Source: Planococcus plakortidis (GTDB lineage: Bacteria; Bacillota; Bacilli; Bacillales_A; Planococcaceae). Taken from it: a stretch of 64,000 nt of DNA. Positions 45,841 through 57,718 of this stretch are shown one piece after another (within the stretch, counting starts at the first letter, position 1; each line of letters opens with the position of its first letter). Position numbers and translations under genes: made by a program. Under the pieces are notes generated by a model. It was given only the letters and a program-made list of their open reading frames with translations. It searched no databases and was not told the origin of the DNA. Where the stretch lies: NCBI RefSeq assembly GCF_001687605.2, contig NZ_CP016539.2:2572501-2636500 (forward strand), given 5' to 3'.

Positions 45841-45916
45841 TGCATTCGTTAGGTAAATTATATTAATATTCTGATTTGACAGTCTTTCGAATTTGTTAAG
45901 ATCTATAGAATTCCAT

Positions 45917-45945
45917 TAAAAAAAGCGGGCAGATGCCCGCTTTTC
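45917..45945 (-). terminator. mccB terminator
   Basis: AAAGCGGGCA-ga-TGCCCGCTTT with T-run on the minus strand. Confidence 0.85.
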
Positions 45946-45951
45946 CAAAAC

Positions 45952-48017
<2,066 letters not shown>

Positions 48018-48028
48018 GCTGATTCCCC

Positions 48029-48502
48029 TTATGCCGTTTCTTCTTTGAACACTTGGCGCCACTCGTCTTTTTTCGCCAGCATTTCTTTAGCCAGCTCGTG
48101 TGCGCCTTCTAAGCTGTGGCTTGCTGCCCAGCCGCATTGCACTTCGTTGCAAGCCGGCACTTCGTCTGCCGCAATGACATCCGTCAAAGTCGCTTCGAGA
48201 ATGCGTAAAATATCTTCGTAGTCATCGTGGTTAATAACTGACAAGTAAAAGCCCGTTTGGCAGCCCATTGGCCCGATGTCGATAATTTGGTCCGAATGGT
48301 TGCGGCTATGCTCCGCCATCATATGCTCAAGTGAGTGAAGCCCTGGCATATCCATATGTTCTTTATTCGGCTGCTTGAAGCGGATATCGTATTTTTTGAT
48401 CGTGTCGCCGTTCGAGCCTGTTTTCTCTCCAGCCAGGCGGACATAAGGTGCCGCCACTTTTGTATGGTCCAGGTTAAAACTTTCCACATTCATTTTTTTC
48501 AT
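48029..48502 (-). CDS. luxS: S-ribosylhomocysteine lyase LuxS
   Basis: 157 residues. Zinc motif HSLEH (56-60), catalytic Cys81 in [10 protein letters not shown], third zinc ligand Cys123 in NEVQCGW. Splits S-ribosylhomocysteine into homocysteine and DPD, the autoinducer-2 precursor. In B. subtilis the equivalent operon slot after yrrT is held by mtnN, with luxS elsewhere. ATG 48502 with AAAGGGAG upstream. Confidence 0.96.
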   Translation of the reverse strand: MKKMNVESFNLDHTKVAAPYVRLAGEKTGSNGDTIKKYDIRFKQPNKEHMDMPGLHSLEHMMAEHSRNHSDQIIDIGPMGCQTGFYLSVINHDDYEDILRILEATLTDVIAADEVPACNEVQCGWAASHSLEGAHELAKEMLAKKDEWRQVFKEETA

Positions 48503-48515
48503 TGCAATCTCCCTT

Positions 48516-49151
48516 TCATCGTTTAGTCGCATCCATCAAGAATACGTAATCGTTCATCCGCGTGAACTCTACATCAAAACCATTCTCCCGGAATATCGCT
48601 TCCATGACAGGCACGGTCGTGTAATGCTCGCGCTTCAAATCTTCCACGAGATTCGCATGGCCTTCGCCTTCTTCATAGACGATGCGCCCGAGTTTCGCTT
48701 CTTCGGATTCAAAGACCGTATCCGCGAACACGATTTTTCCGCCACTCGGCAAGATGGAAGCGTAGAGCTTGATCGCCCGCTCTTTTTCCTGGTCCGTCAA
48801 GTGGTGGAAAGCATAGCTGCTGGTGAAGCTATTCGGTGGCTGTGGAAGCTCGAAATCCAGAAAATCACCATCCAATATCCCAAGTTCCGGGAACTTCTCG
48901 CCGCTTGCTTTGCGCATGGCGGCATTCGGCTCGATGCCCACCACCTTATATCCCTGTTCCAGGAGCTCCGCTGTCAGATTGCCTGTACCCGTGCCGAATT
49001 CAACAACCGGGCTTACCGCTTTCTTCGCGACCGCTCCCAGGATCTCCTCGTAATTTTCGAAAACGGCGGCATATTCCGGATCTTCGCCGCCGACCGAGGC
49101 ATCGTAGGTATGCACCCATTCATCAAAAATCTCGACAAATTCTCTCCCCAT
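48516..49151 (-). CDS. yrrT: class I SAM-dependent methyltransferase YrrT
   Basis: 211 residues. SAM-binding motif [12 protein letters not shown] near residue 50, then VVGIEPN and the post-I acidic DGDFLDF. Conserved first gene of the mcc operon; substrate unknown. Its product S-adenosylhomocysteine would feed the downstream genes. Palindrome in the promoter region listed separately. Confidence 0.88.
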   Translation of the reverse strand: MGREFVEIFDEWVHTYDASVGGEDPEYAAVFENYEEILGAVAKKAVSPVVEFGTGTGNLTAELLEQGYKVVGIEPNAAMRKASGEKFPELGILDGDFLDFELPQPPNSFTSSYAFHHLTDQEKERAIKLYASILPSGGKIVFADTVFESEEAKLGRIVYEEGEGHANLVEDLKREHYTTVPVMEAIFRENGFDVEFTRMNDYVFLMDATKR

Positions 49152-49188
49152 AATTGCACTCCTGCCCTCTTGGATGTTATTATTAATT

Positions 49189-49211
49189 AAACCAATAGTA
49201 TTACTTGGTTT
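49189..49211 (-). promoter_or_regulatory. dyad upstream of yrrT, candidate CymR site
   Basis: AAACCAA-N9-TTGGTTT about 40 bp ahead of yrrT. In B. subtilis this operon is repressed by CymR; assigning this dyad to CymR is an inference from context. Confidence 0.5.
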
Positions 49212-49269
49212 TATTTATAACATATGCTTTTCCTGAGTTCAACCGCCAACCTTTTAAGCACTGATTTTT

Positions 49270-49299
49270 TCAAAAAAAAAACCCGGCATGTGCCGGGTC
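49270..49299 (-). terminator. yczE terminator
   Basis: ACCCGGCA-tg-TGCCGGGT stem followed on the minus strand by about ten T. Confidence 0.85.
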
Positions 49300-49307
49300 T
49301 TCTGTCA

Positions 49308-49951
49308 TCATATTTTTAAAATCGGCGGCAGTTCCGCCTGATGCTTTAAAATCAACTTCCTTAACAAGCTTTCGCTTTGCACGAGCGATACTTGGACCAC
49401 CCGGCCGACCAACAGGGCGATGACGATGGTCCCGATGCCGACAGGGCCCCGAGCATCCAGCCGAGCAACGCGACCGCCACTTCTATGGAGGTACGGATCG
49501 TGCTGACGCTGAAACCTGTTTTTTGGACCAGGATCAGCATCAAATCATCCCGTGGGCCAGCCCCCATTTTCGGCGCAACATAAACACCGACTCCATATCC
49601 CGTGACAATGATGCCCGCCGTGAAAATCAGGATCTGGCCGAACAGGGAATGGATATCGGGAATGAGGAAATTGAATAAATCAATAAACAATCCGATCAGC
49701 AGCATATTGAGCCACGTTCCGAATTGCGGCCATTTGCGGCGCACAAGCGAAGTGGCGCTGATCAGCGTAAAGCCCGCGATGATCGACCAGGAACCGATTG
49801 TCAGCCCGAAGTTCTGATACAGGCCGACATGCAACACATCCCACGGGCCGATTCCGAGCTGGTCCCCTTTGATTGTCATCGAAATGCCGAGGCCCAATAA
49901 CATCATGCCAAACAGGAAAAACAGCCAACGATAATATATAGATACTTTCAT
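49308..49951 (-). pseudogene. yczE: YczE/YyaS/YitT-type membrane protein, frameshifted near the 3' end
   Basis: About 214 residues if joined, as in B. subtilis YczE: five membrane helices, with KGDQLGIGPWDVLHVGL and VYVAPKMGAGPRDDLML loops. After EVAVALLGWMLG the expected GGPVGIGTIVIALLVGR lies in the next frame, ending at TGA 49310-49308. The break coincides with four C at 49447-49450 on the plus strand; a fifth would restore the frame. Read as is, the protein ends in an unrelated tail at 49361. The role of the family is poorly defined (membrane support of polyketide/peptide synthases in Bacillus). Confidence 0.8.
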
Positions 49952-50005
49952 CCTCTATCCTTCTTTCTTCAGGGTCCTGCATAGCGAAGAGCGGCAAGGG
50001 AGCAA

Positions 50006-50494
50006 TCACGGCTTCGCAGTCAATTCCGCAAACTCGCCTCCTGTTGCTTTCAGCAAATCTTCCGGCGCCAGTTTCAGCTGCGCCCCGACTTTTCCGGCAG
50101 AGACGATCATCTCATCCAGCCGGGAAGCCTGTTCAGCGACGAATGTCCTGAACGGCTTTTTCATGCCGAACGGTGAACAGCCTCCACGTACGTATCCCGT
50201 GAGCGGCAAAATCTCTTTCACCGGTACCATCTCGATTTTCTTTTCACCGCACGCTTTTGCAGCCAGCTTTAAGTCCAGCTCCAATGCGACCGGCACGAGA
50301 AATACATAATGATTTTTCGATGCCCCAGCCGCGACGAGTGTCTTATAGACCGTTTCTACAGGCACGCCGATTTTCGCCGCTACCGAGACGCCGTCTATTT
50401 TCCCATCATCGGCGCTGTACTGGAGCGGCTCATAATCGATACGTTCACGGTCCAAAATGCGCGCGGCGTTGGTCTTTGCTGCTTTTTTTGCCAC
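50006..50494 (-). CDS. ybaK: Cys-tRNA(Pro)/Cys-tRNA(Cys) deacylase YbaK
   Basis: 162 residues, YbaK/EbsC subfamily of the ProX/INS editing fold. Catalytic lysine within VYKTLVAAG and the GYVRGGCSPFGMKK block identify the family. Hydrolyses mischarged Cys-tRNA-Pro. Fourteen bases after topB, so likely on the same transcript. Confidence 0.9.
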   Translation of the reverse strand: MAKKAAKTNAARILDRERIDYEPLQYSADDGKIDGVSVAAKIGVPVETVYKTLVAAGASKNHYVFLVPVALELDLKLAAKACGEKKIEMVPVKEILPLTGYVRGGCSPFGMKKPFRTFVAEQASRLDEMIVSAGKVGAQLKLAPEDLLKATGGEFAELTAKP

Positions 50495-50508
50495 CTTGCC
50501 CCCTCCTG

Positions 50509-52668
50509 TCAGTCCTTTTGCTCGAGCAATTTCTTCAAGGCATCCGCCATCGCCGTATTTTGCGGCGGCTCCTCCTGCTTCTTCAAGTATTTATTGACAT
50601 CTTTCTTGTTCGCTTTCGATTGTCCTGCTTTTTTGCGTTTTTCAAACGCCGATAATTTCTCACGGTGTCCGCATTTACAGACGAACATTTTATTGTCGCC
50701 GTCGCCCACCATGTCCATGCGTTTATGGCAGTTCGGGCAGCGGGCATTGGTCTGCATCGAGACGTTTTTCTTGAAGCCGCATTCGCGGTCCTGGCACACA
50801 TGCATCTTGCCGCGTTTGCCGTTCACTTCAAGAAGCGGCTTGCCGCAGTCCGGGCACATTTTGCCGGTGATGTTATCGTGCTTGAATTTCTTGTCGCTCG
50901 ATTTGATCTCAGCGACCGACTTTTTCGAGAACGCAACCATTTCTTCCATGAACTGCTGTTTCTTCAACTGCCCTTTGGCGATTTTCGTCAATTGCGTTTC
51001 CCAATCCGCCGTCAATTTCGGCGATTTCAAATCTTCCGGGACGAGTTCCAATAGCTGGCGGCCTTTCGATGTAATCGTCAAGTCCTTTCCTTTCTTCTCG
51101 ATCAGGAAACTATTGAATAATTTATCGATGATATCTGCGCGAGTAGCGACAGTTCCAAGGCCCCCGGTTTCACCGAGCGTCTGAATCAATTCTTTCGATT
51201 CCCCCGCCATGAACTGGGCCGGGTTTTCCATCGCCCCAAGCAAAGTGCCTTCATTGAAGAAAGCAGGAGGTTTCGTTTTGCCTTCGGTCAAGGTGATTCC
51301 TTTCAATTCGACCGTCTGTCCTTTTTCGAATGGCGGCAACGTCGACTCGCCTTCCTCGTCGGCATCTTTATAGACACGTTTCCACCCCTCGTTGCGGATC
51401 GTGTTGCCTTTAGCCTGGAATGTCTCGCCGGAGACGTCCAAAGTGACGGTCGTCCGGTCGTATTCGTACTGCGGCAGGAAGACCGCGAGGAAGCGGCGGA
51501 CGATCATATCATAGAGCTTGTATTCCTTATCGCTTAACTCATGGAGCATCGGCGTCTCCTCAGTCGGGATGATGGCGTGGTGATCGGATACTTTCGCATC
51601 GTCAATGACGCCTTTTTGCGGGACGCCAGAATTCTTCAGCGCGGCATTCGCAAGCGAACGGTATTCGCCGACCTGCACCGCCTTGATATGGTCTTTTAAC
51701 GTCCTTTTCATGTCACTCGTCAAATGCTTTGAGTCTGTCCGCGGATAAGTGACGATTTTGTAGCGCTCGTACAGGTTCTGCAAGGTGTTGAGCGTTTCTT
51801 TGGCGGACCAGCTATAGCGTTTATAGGCTTCTTTCTGCAGTTCCGTCAAATCGAATAATGGCGGCGCCGGTTGTTTTTTCGGCGTGATTTTCACGTCCGT
51901 CACCGTGCCTTTATTCGCCTTATCGAGCTTGGCGAATAAACGGTCGATCCGCTCTTTATCGAAACTCTGCGCCGATTTTCCGTCTGTCCAGGTGAACGAA
52001 GCGTTATCGCTGATTGCCTGAAGTCCGTAATACGGTTTCGGCTGGAAATTGCGGATGTCCTGTTCGCGCTGCGCAATCATTGCGAGCGTCGGCGTCTGCA
52101 CGCGGCCTGTCGATAACTGGGCATTATGCTTCACCGTCAGTGCACGCGTCGCGTTGATGCCTACTACCCAATCAGCCTCTGCACGGGCGACCGCTGCCTG
52201 GAATAAGCTTTCATACGCTTTTCCATCTTTCAGGTTTTGGAAGCCGTCTTTGATCGCTTTATCGGTGACAGAGGAGATCCAGAGCCGTTTCACCGGCTTG
52301 TTGACTTTGGCATGTTCCAAAATCCAGCGGGCGACCAGTTCCCCTTCGCGCCCGGCATCGGTCGCGATGATGACTTCTTTTACATCGCTGCGGTTCAACT
52401 GCGCTTTGACTGCATTGTATTGCTTCATGGTCTGCTTGATCGGGACCAATTTGAACGGCTCTGGAAGAATCGGCAAACTTTCCATCTTCCATTCCTTCAA
52501 GTCGTTATTATATTGCTCCGGCTGTGCATGCGTCACCAAATGGCCGAGTGCCCAGGTGACGATATATTGTTTGCCTTCTAAAAAGCCGTTTCCCTTTTGG
52601 GAGCATCCGAGCACTCGCGCAATATCGCGCGCCACGGATGGCTTTTCTGCAAGAACTACTGATTTCAT
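50509..52668 (-). CDS. topB: DNA topoisomerase III
   Basis: 719 residues, type IA. Toprim at the N-terminus (VVLAEKPSVARDIARVLG; acidic DAGREGE at 104-110), active-site Tyr308 in VTYPRTDS, and two C-terminal zinc ribbons (CPDCGKPLL...CQDRECGF; CPNCHKRM...CKCGH). Decatenates and relaxes DNA and assists RecQ-type helicases. B. subtilis TopB is about the same size (727). The A-T-rich leader lies downstream of an element-flanking terminator. Confidence 0.97.
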   Translation of the reverse strand: MKSVVLAEKPSVARDIARVLGCSQKGNGFLEGKQYIVTWALGHLVTHAQPEQYNNDLKEWKMESLPILPEPFKLVPIKQTMKQYNAVKAQLNRSDVKEVIIATDAGREGELVARWILEHAKVNKPVKRLWISSVTDKAIKDGFQNLKDGKAYESLFQAAVARAEADWVVGINATRALTVKHNAQLSTGRVQTPTLAMIAQREQDIRNFQPKPYYGLQAISDNASFTWTDGKSAQSFDKERIDRLFAKLDKANKGTVTDVKITPKKQPAPPLFDLTELQKEAYKRYSWSAKETLNTLQNLYERYKIVTYPRTDSKHLTSDMKRTLKDHIKAVQVGEYRSLANAALKNSGVPQKGVIDDAKVSDHHAIIPTEETPMLHELSDKEYKLYDMIVRRFLAVFLPQYEYDRTTVTLDVSGETFQAKGNTIRNEGWKRVYKDADEEGESTLPPFEKGQTVELKGITLTEGKTKPPAFFNEGTLLGAMENPAQFMAGESKELIQTLGETGGLGTVATRADIIDKLFNSFLIEKKGKDLTITSKGRQLLELVPEDLKSPKLTADWETQLTKIAKGQLKKQQFMEEMVAFSKKSVAEIKSSDKKFKHDNITGKMCPDCGKPLLEVNGKRGKMHVCQDRECGFKKNVSMQTNARCPNCHKRMDMVGDGDNKMFVCKCGHREKLSAFEKRKKAGQSKANKKDVNKYLKKQEEPPQNTAMADALKKLLEQKD

Positions 52669-52796
52669 AAGCTAAAACCCCTTTTCTACAGCGTCTAGTA
52701 TAGCATCTTCTCCCCATTCTTGTGGAGGAAGCCTACTTGATTGGCCTTATGCTTTGTTCATTATGCTTTGTTCAATTAAGTTTAGTGTTCAGGCCG

Positions 52797-52824
52797 AAAA
52801 AAACCTCCCGAGGGAGGTTTTTTT
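52797..52824 (-). terminator. flavin reductase terminator, distal copy
   Basis: A7-CCTCCCGAGGGAGG-T7, identical to 53144-53171. Confidence 0.9.
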
Positions 52825-53143
52825 CTTAGCTTGTCAAGAAACCTCGGCAGCTTTTTTGCGTTTCGCTCCAGCCGGACGCTTTCCGCGGGCACGGCCTCAG
52901 CCGCTTCGTCGCTGGCGCTCCTGCAGGGTCTTCGGCTCGCGCTGTTCCCGCAGGAGTCGCCGGCTTCCGCTTCACTGCGATTTTTTGACTACTCAATCCT
53001 ATCGAACTGGTGTATGCTGACACAAAAAAAGAAGTGAGCGAACGCTTCTCCAAATACTTAGATAGATCATTGATTTTTAAATGTCGAAAAGGTGATCCTT
53101 TTTTAATTCATGACTGACTTAATAGACTTCTTTAACATTCCAT

Positions 53144-53171
53144 AAAAAAACCTCCCGAGGGAGGTTTTTTT
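53144..53171 (-). terminator. flavin reductase terminator, proximal copy
   Basis: Same 28-bp block as 52797-52824; its edge overlaps the stop codon (TGA 53173-53171) of the leftward flavin reductase gene. Confidence 0.9.
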
Positions 53172-53740
53172 CAATGGTCGTCGATATCGAGTGTATCTTT
53201 TGACAGGTGGGTGCTCATCTCAGCATATTGTACGAATACGCGAGCTAGTTCGCGCAGGCGGTCATGGACATCCTCATTGATGATGGCGTTCGTATCATCG
53301 AAATGGCTCGTATGCGTATAGACGTAATTCGGCGTCACGAGGCAGCGGAAATAATCAAGAATCGGCTTCAGCTGATTTTCGATGACCAAGTGATGCTGGT
53401 ACGTGCCGCCGTTTGCGACGATCGACACCGGTTTGTAGCGCATCGTCCGCGGATGCAACATGTCGAATGCATTTTTCAAGACGCCAGGAATCGACCCTTG
53501 GAAAATCGGAGAGGCGATGATATAGCCATCCGCCTCTTCAAAACGGCGCACCATTTCCCGCATGCTGTCATTGTATTCCGCATTCGGGCGGCCATCCACG
53601 AACTGATGCTCGTATTCACTCATGCTTAAAATGCTCAATTCCATTTCTGGATTCGCTTGCTCCAGATAGACTTTGACCTGTTCCAATACAGCGCCGGTCT
53701 TGCGCCCAAGTATTGTTCCATCCACTAATAAAATCTTCAT
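53171..53740 (-). CDS. NADPH-dependent FMN reductase family protein
   Basis: 189 residues, flavodoxin-like. FMN-phosphate loop LLVDGTILGRKTG at the start and the second flavin contact SPIFQGSIPGVLKNAFDML around residue 77. May be an azobenzene/quinone-type reductase or an FMN supplier; the substrate is unknown. ATG preceded by GGAGGA. Single gene with its own terminator. Confidence 0.85.
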   Translation of the reverse strand: MKILLVDGTILGRKTGAVLEQVKVYLEQANPEMELSILSMSEYEHQFVDGRPNAEYNDSMREMVRRFEEADGYIIASPIFQGSIPGVLKNAFDMLHPRTMRYKPVSIVANGGTYQHHLVIENQLKPILDYFRCLVTPNYVYTHTSHFDDTNAIINEDVHDRLRELARVFVQYAEMSTHLSKDTLDIDDH

Positions 53741-53890
53741 GATCCTGAATCCTCCTCGACTACGTATAAGCAGGCAGTGAAATCCGCTGCCTTTCCTATT
53801 GATTGATCTGGTGCAGTGTACTGCAGCTATCCTTTATCATAGCAAAGACACATTCCCCTTGCGTATCGATAGGGCTTATAATGGAAGATT

Positions 53891-55726
53891 TCATTCTTTA
53901 GTCTGAGAATCCTTTTTGATGCGTTTCGTTTCCAGGCGCTCCTGTATCCGGTCTGAATCGCGCTCCGGCCCCGTGAAGCTGATGATGGTATCACCTTGTT
54001 TCGGTTCCAGGACTTTGTCGGAAGTGAAGAACTCAATATTGCCTTGCGCCGTTTCAATGAATAATGGAATCGTGTTGGCAGACCACTTCTTATTGAATTC
54101 CTCGAAAGTGAAGCGTTCCGTCAATTTCGTGGAGCGGATAGCGTAGCCTTGTTCCTCTTTTTCATCGAGCACGTGAATGTTCCAGTCTTCGGTAAAGAGG
54201 ATCCTGCCGCTCAATGAAGAATGGAAATCGGCCGGATCGCCTTCATGCAGTGCCGTCTGGTACAAATTGATCCGCCCCATTTCAGGGACGAAGTTATTGA
54301 CGACCAGCGCGTTGAAGGAATCCGTTTCCGATGCCACGATCATTTTTTCATAAGGCGTCAAATCCACTTCATATTCCGTATGCTCGGAAAGGATATTCCC
54401 GACATAGGTCTTGATGCCGATCTGGCGCGCTTTTTGCAGGCGCCCCCAGGAATCATCGACCAGCAGCACATTCTTCTCCATATCGTACAAGGCTTTCGCC
54501 ATCGCAGTCGTGAACCTGCTGGCCCCGATGATGATGATTCCAGGGTCTTCCGCTGAAGCCAAGCCCAATTTGCGCCCCACCCAGGTAATGGAAAATCCAT
54601 GCGCAACCACTGTGGAGAATACGAGCGCAAAGGTCAGCGCGGTCAAAAGTTCCGCATCGTCAAACCCGGCATCCAATAAGACGCTGGCGAAATAACCGGA
54701 AACGGTCAAGGCGACAATGCCGCGCGGGGCAATCCACCCGACCAGGGCTTTTTCCTGCCAGCTCAACTCGGTGCCGATCGTCGACAGCCAGATGGACAGC
54801 GGCCGGACGATAAACAGCATGACCAATACAAAGGAAATGATCGACCAATTGAAGATTTCAAACAGCACTTCCATGCTGAGAGAAGCCGTGAGCATCAAGA
54901 ACACGCTCGAAATCAACAGGATCGACATCGTCTCTTTGAAATGCCGCATATCATTGATCGAGGTGATGTTCATATTGGCCATGACCATCCCCATCGCCGT
55001 GACGGCGAGCAATCCGGTTTCATGCATCACGATATCCGAGATGACAAATGTCAATAGCACGACGCCGAACACCATCGGCGATTTCAGGAATTCGGGAATT
55101 TGGCCTCGTTCGAACATCCAGCCCATCCCAAACCCTGCCCCTGCCCCGATCACTGTGGCAAAAATCGAAGCCAGGAAGAACAGGCCGAATGCAGCGGCCG
55201 TTACATCCCCTTCCGCAAATAACACGAATTGGAACGCAAACAGGGCCAATAATGCGCCGAAGGGATCGACAATGATGCCTTCCCATTTCAATAACGCGGC
55301 CGGCCGGGATTTCAGTTTGGCTTGCCGGAGCAGCGGCATGATGACGGTCGGCCCGGTCACGATGAACAAGCCCCCGATGACGAATGACACTGCCCATGAC
55401 AGGCCGGCCACATAATGCGCAGCCAAGGTCCCGCCCATCCAGGCAAGCAAAGCACCGAATGTCACGATGCGCCACACCGGCTTACTGAAGCCGCGGATTT
55501 CCTTGAAGTTTAAATTCAAGCTGCCTTCAAACAAGATGATGGCAACTGCAAGCGACACAAGCGGCCGGAACAAATCCCCAAAGCTTTCTTCAGGGGAAAT
55601 CACAGCAAATATCGGGCCGATCAACAACCCGGCAATCGACATCAACACAATCGCAGGAAGGCGGAGACGCCAGGCGATCCACTGCGACAGAACGCCGAGG
55701 AAAATAATTAACATAAGGTCGAACAA
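53891..55726 (-). CDS. CPA1-type cation:proton antiporter with C-terminal TrkA-like domain
   Basis: 611 residues. About twelve helices (1-390) with the ion-pathway motif VDPFGALLALFAFQ and GWIAPRGIVALTV; then a Rossmann-like TrkA-N domain from about 400 (IIIIGASRFTTAMAKALYD) and a short TrkA-C-like end. Similar to NhaP-type K+/Na+ antiporters. Start uncertain: a TTG at 55726 opens the frame, ATG four codons later is the alternative, and neither has a strong ribosome site. Confidence 0.87.
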   Translation of the reverse strand: MFDLMLIIFLGVLSQWIAWRLRLPAIVLMSIAGLLIGPIFAVISPEESFGDLFRPLVSLAVAIILFEGSLNLNFKEIRGFSKPVWRIVTFGALLAWMGGTLAAHYVAGLSWAVSFVIGGLFIVTGPTVIMPLLRQAKLKSRPAALLKWEGIIVDPFGALLALFAFQFVLFAEGDVTAAAFGLFFLASIFATVIGAGAGFGMGWMFERGQIPEFLKSPMVFGVVLLTFVISDIVMHETGLLAVTAMGMVMANMNITSINDMRHFKETMSILLISSVFLMLTASLSMEVLFEIFNWSIISFVLVMLFIVRPLSIWLSTIGTELSWQEKALVGWIAPRGIVALTVSGYFASVLLDAGFDDAELLTALTFALVFSTVVAHGFSITWVGRKLGLASAEDPGIIIIGASRFTTAMAKALYDMEKNVLLVDDSWGRLQKARQIGIKTYVGNILSEHTEYEVDLTPYEKMIVASETDSFNALVVNNFVPEMGRINLYQTALHEGDPADFHSSLSGRILFTEDWNIHVLDEKEEQGYAIRSTKLTERFTFEEFNKKWSANTIPLFIETAQGNIEFFTSDKVLEPKQGDTIISFTGPERDSDRIQERLETKRIKKDSQTKE

Positions 55727-55872
55727 TAAACTGTCGATGGCATCTCACTTCCTTTTCATTTTTTTGTTATTATAAAGGAGTTCTAGTGCGCAATGAAAGC
55801 GAGAAGCCGAGCGTATCCATTTAAATTTTCTCCATCTATGGTACAATACAGAGAAAAACTAGGGTGATTTTG

Positions 55873-56055
55873 TTGAACAGACAGGAAATCGAATACGCCA
55901 TCGCCGAACTGAAGAGCGATTACGTACGCCAACAGGGCGATATTGAGAAATTGGAAACGACCGGCCACCACAAAATGGTCGATAAAGCCGAAGAGCGGCT
56001 TGAAAAAATGGAACAGCGTCTTGCGGAATTAAACAAAAAACTCGCGGAACTTTAA
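55873..56055 (+). CDS. small coiled-coil protein (SE1561 family)
   Basis: 60 residues. NRQEIEYAIAELKSDYVRQQ, then an amphipathic helix with leucine heptads (EERLEKMEQRLAELNKKLAEL), so probably a coiled coil. Function unknown; family known from staphylococci and Bacillales. TTG at 55873 chosen because AGGGTGA precedes it; GTG at 55864 adds three residues. Followed by a terminator and then the ABC-F gene. Confidence 0.75.
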   Translation: MNRQEIEYAIAELKSDYVRQQGDIEKLETTGHHKMVDKAEERLEKMEQRLAELNKKLAEL

Positions 56056-56068
56056 CCGCGGTTTTTTT
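56043..56068 (+). terminator. terminator after the SE1561-family gene
   Basis: CGCGG-aactttaa-CCGCG followed by T8; overlaps the end of the gene. Confidence 0.7.
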
Positions 56069-56092
56069 TATGGAAAGTGGAGGAACATATAC

Positions 56093-57658
56093 ATGAGTTT
56101 ATTGACAGTAGAAAACCTGAGCCATACTTTCGGGGACCGGACTTTATTCAACGACATCTCTTTCCGCCTGGTCGAAGGTGAACACGTAGGGCTAGTCGGC
56201 GCGAACGGCGTCGGCAAGTCAACTTTGATGAACATCCTGACAGGGAAATTGATCCACGATACCGGTAAAGTCGAATGGCAGCCGAAGACCCATTACGGCT
56301 ATTTAGACCAGCATACGCAATTGACGCCGGGCCGTACGATCCGCGAAACTTTGCAAGATGCTTTTTTGCCCCTTTACGAAAAGGAAAAGGAATTGAACGA
56401 CATCGCCATGAAAATGGGCGAAGCCGACCCCGAACAGCTGGAAGCTCTGCTTGAGCAGATGGCCGAAGTGCAGGACGCCCTCGATGCCGGCGATTTTTAT
56501 ACGCTGGATGTTAAAGTCGACGAAATTGCACGCGGTCTCGGGCTCGATGCGATCGGTCTCGAACGCAGCGTCGAATCGCTTTCCGGCGGACAGAGAACCA
56601 AGCTGCTCTTGGCAAAATTATTGTTGGAAAAGCCGAAAGTGCTATTGCTCGATGAGCCGACCAACTATTTGGATGAAGAACATATCCAATGGCTCGTCAA
56701 TTACCTGAAAAACTATCCGCATGCATTCCTGCTCATCTCGCATGATACGGAATTCATGAGCGCGGTCACCGGAGTCATCTTCCACCTGGAATTCTCCCGC
56801 CTGTCCCGCTATACCGCAACGTATGAGAAATTCATCGAACTTGCGGAGTTGGCCAAAAAACAGCATTTGGACGCTTACGAAAAACAAGCGGAAATGATCA
56901 AGAAGACCGAGACCTTCATCGCGAAAAACAAAGCACGCGCCTCGACGACTGGCCGTGCCAAATCACGGCAGAAGCAATTGGACCGCATGGACCGCATCGA
57001 AAAACCGGAAATCGCGGCCAAACCACAATTTTCTTTCAAGGAAACGCGCAGCCCGAGCCGCTACGTCGTCGAAGCCGAAGCTTTGCGCATCGGCTACGAA
57101 AAGCCGTTGCTCCCCCCTTTATCGTTCATGATTGAACGCGGTGAAAAAATCGCGCTCGTCGGCATGAATGGTGTCGGGAAATCGACTTTGCTCAAGACGA
57201 TGCTTGGCAAGATCGAGCCGATCGATGGGGAAGTCATCCGCGGTGAATATTTGACGCCGAGCTATTTCGAGCAGGAAGTCAAAGCCCCGACGCATACACC
57301 GATTGATGAAATCTGGGATGCCTACCCGTCGATGGACCAGGGCCAAGTGCGCGGCGCCCTGGCCCGTACCGGACTTAAGAGTGAACATATCGGCCGCCCG
57401 ATGAACCAATTGAGCGGCGGTGAGCAAGCGAAAGTGCGCTTGTGCAAGCTGATGCTCGAAGAAAGCAATTGGCTGATTTTCGATGAACCGACGAACCACT
57501 TGGATGTCGACGCGAAAGCCGAACTCAAGCGCGCGATGCAAGCTTATAAAGGCACCATCGTGCTCGTCAGCCACGAACCGGATTTCTATGACGGCCTGGC
57601 CACCAAAGTCTGGAACGTCGAAGACTGGATCGAAGCCGGCAAGCAAACTCAAGAATAA
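56093..57658 (+). CDS. ABC-F family ATPase (YfmM-like)
   Basis: 521 residues, two ABC domains in one chain and no membrane part. Walker A GANGVGKST and GMNGVGKST, signatures LSGGQRTKLLLAKLL and LSGGEQAKVRLCKLM, Walker B LLLDEPTNYLD and LIFDEPTNHLD. The linker (about 250-300) is lysine/arginine-rich (KNKARASTTGRAKSRQKQL), as in ribosome-associated ABC-F factors. Closest in layout to B. subtilis YfmM. Not obviously a drug-resistance type. GGAGG upstream. Confidence 0.9.
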   Translation: MSLLTVENLSHTFGDRTLFNDISFRLVEGEHVGLVGANGVGKSTLMNILTGKLIHDTGKVEWQPKTHYGYLDQHTQLTPGRTIRETLQDAFLPLYEKEKELNDIAMKMGEADPEQLEALLEQMAEVQDALDAGDFYTLDVKVDEIARGLGLDAIGLERSVESLSGGQRTKLLLAKLLLEKPKVLLLDEPTNYLDEEHIQWLVNYLKNYPHAFLLISHDTEFMSAVTGVIFHLEFSRLSRYTATYEKFIELAELAKKQHLDAYEKQAEMIKKTETFIAKNKARASTTGRAKSRQKQLDRMDRIEKPEIAAKPQFSFKETRSPSRYVVEAEALRIGYEKPLLPPLSFMIERGEKIALVGMNGVGKSTLLKTMLGKIEPIDGEVIRGEYLTPSYFEQEVKAPTHTPIDEIWDAYPSMDQGQVRGALARTGLKSEHIGRPMNQLSGGEQAKVRLCKLMLEESNWLIFDEPTNHLDVDAKAELKRAMQAYKGTIVLVSHEPDFYDGLATKVWNVEDWIEAGKQTQE

Positions 57659-57663
57659 ATTCA

Positions 57664-57705
57664 AAACCCGCTGCACACGTAGAATTTTGTGTGCAGCGGG
57701 TTTTT
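57664..57705 (+). terminator. ABC-F gene terminator
   Basis: AAACCCGCTGCACAC / GTGTGCAGCGGGTTT stem followed by TT and G. Confidence 0.88.
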
Positions 57706-57718
57706 GATGTGAAAGTTT

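Larger units (their letters stand above)
52797..53171 (-). mobile_element. terminator-flanked repeat element, family A, copy 3
   Basis: 319-bp non-coding insert (52825-53143), inverted relative to copies 1 and 2. On the minus strand it begins GGAATGTTAAAGAAGTCTATT and contains AAAATCAATGAT, TAAGTATTTGGAGAAGCGTTCGCTC, then about 70 extra bases, the family core (GCGACTCCTGCGGGA, GACCCTGCAGGAGC, GCGACGAAGCGGCT, CCGCGGAAAGCG) and the end CTTGACAAGCTA. Flanked by identical 28-bp terminators. More diverged than copies 1 and 2, so an older insertion. Confidence 0.75.
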
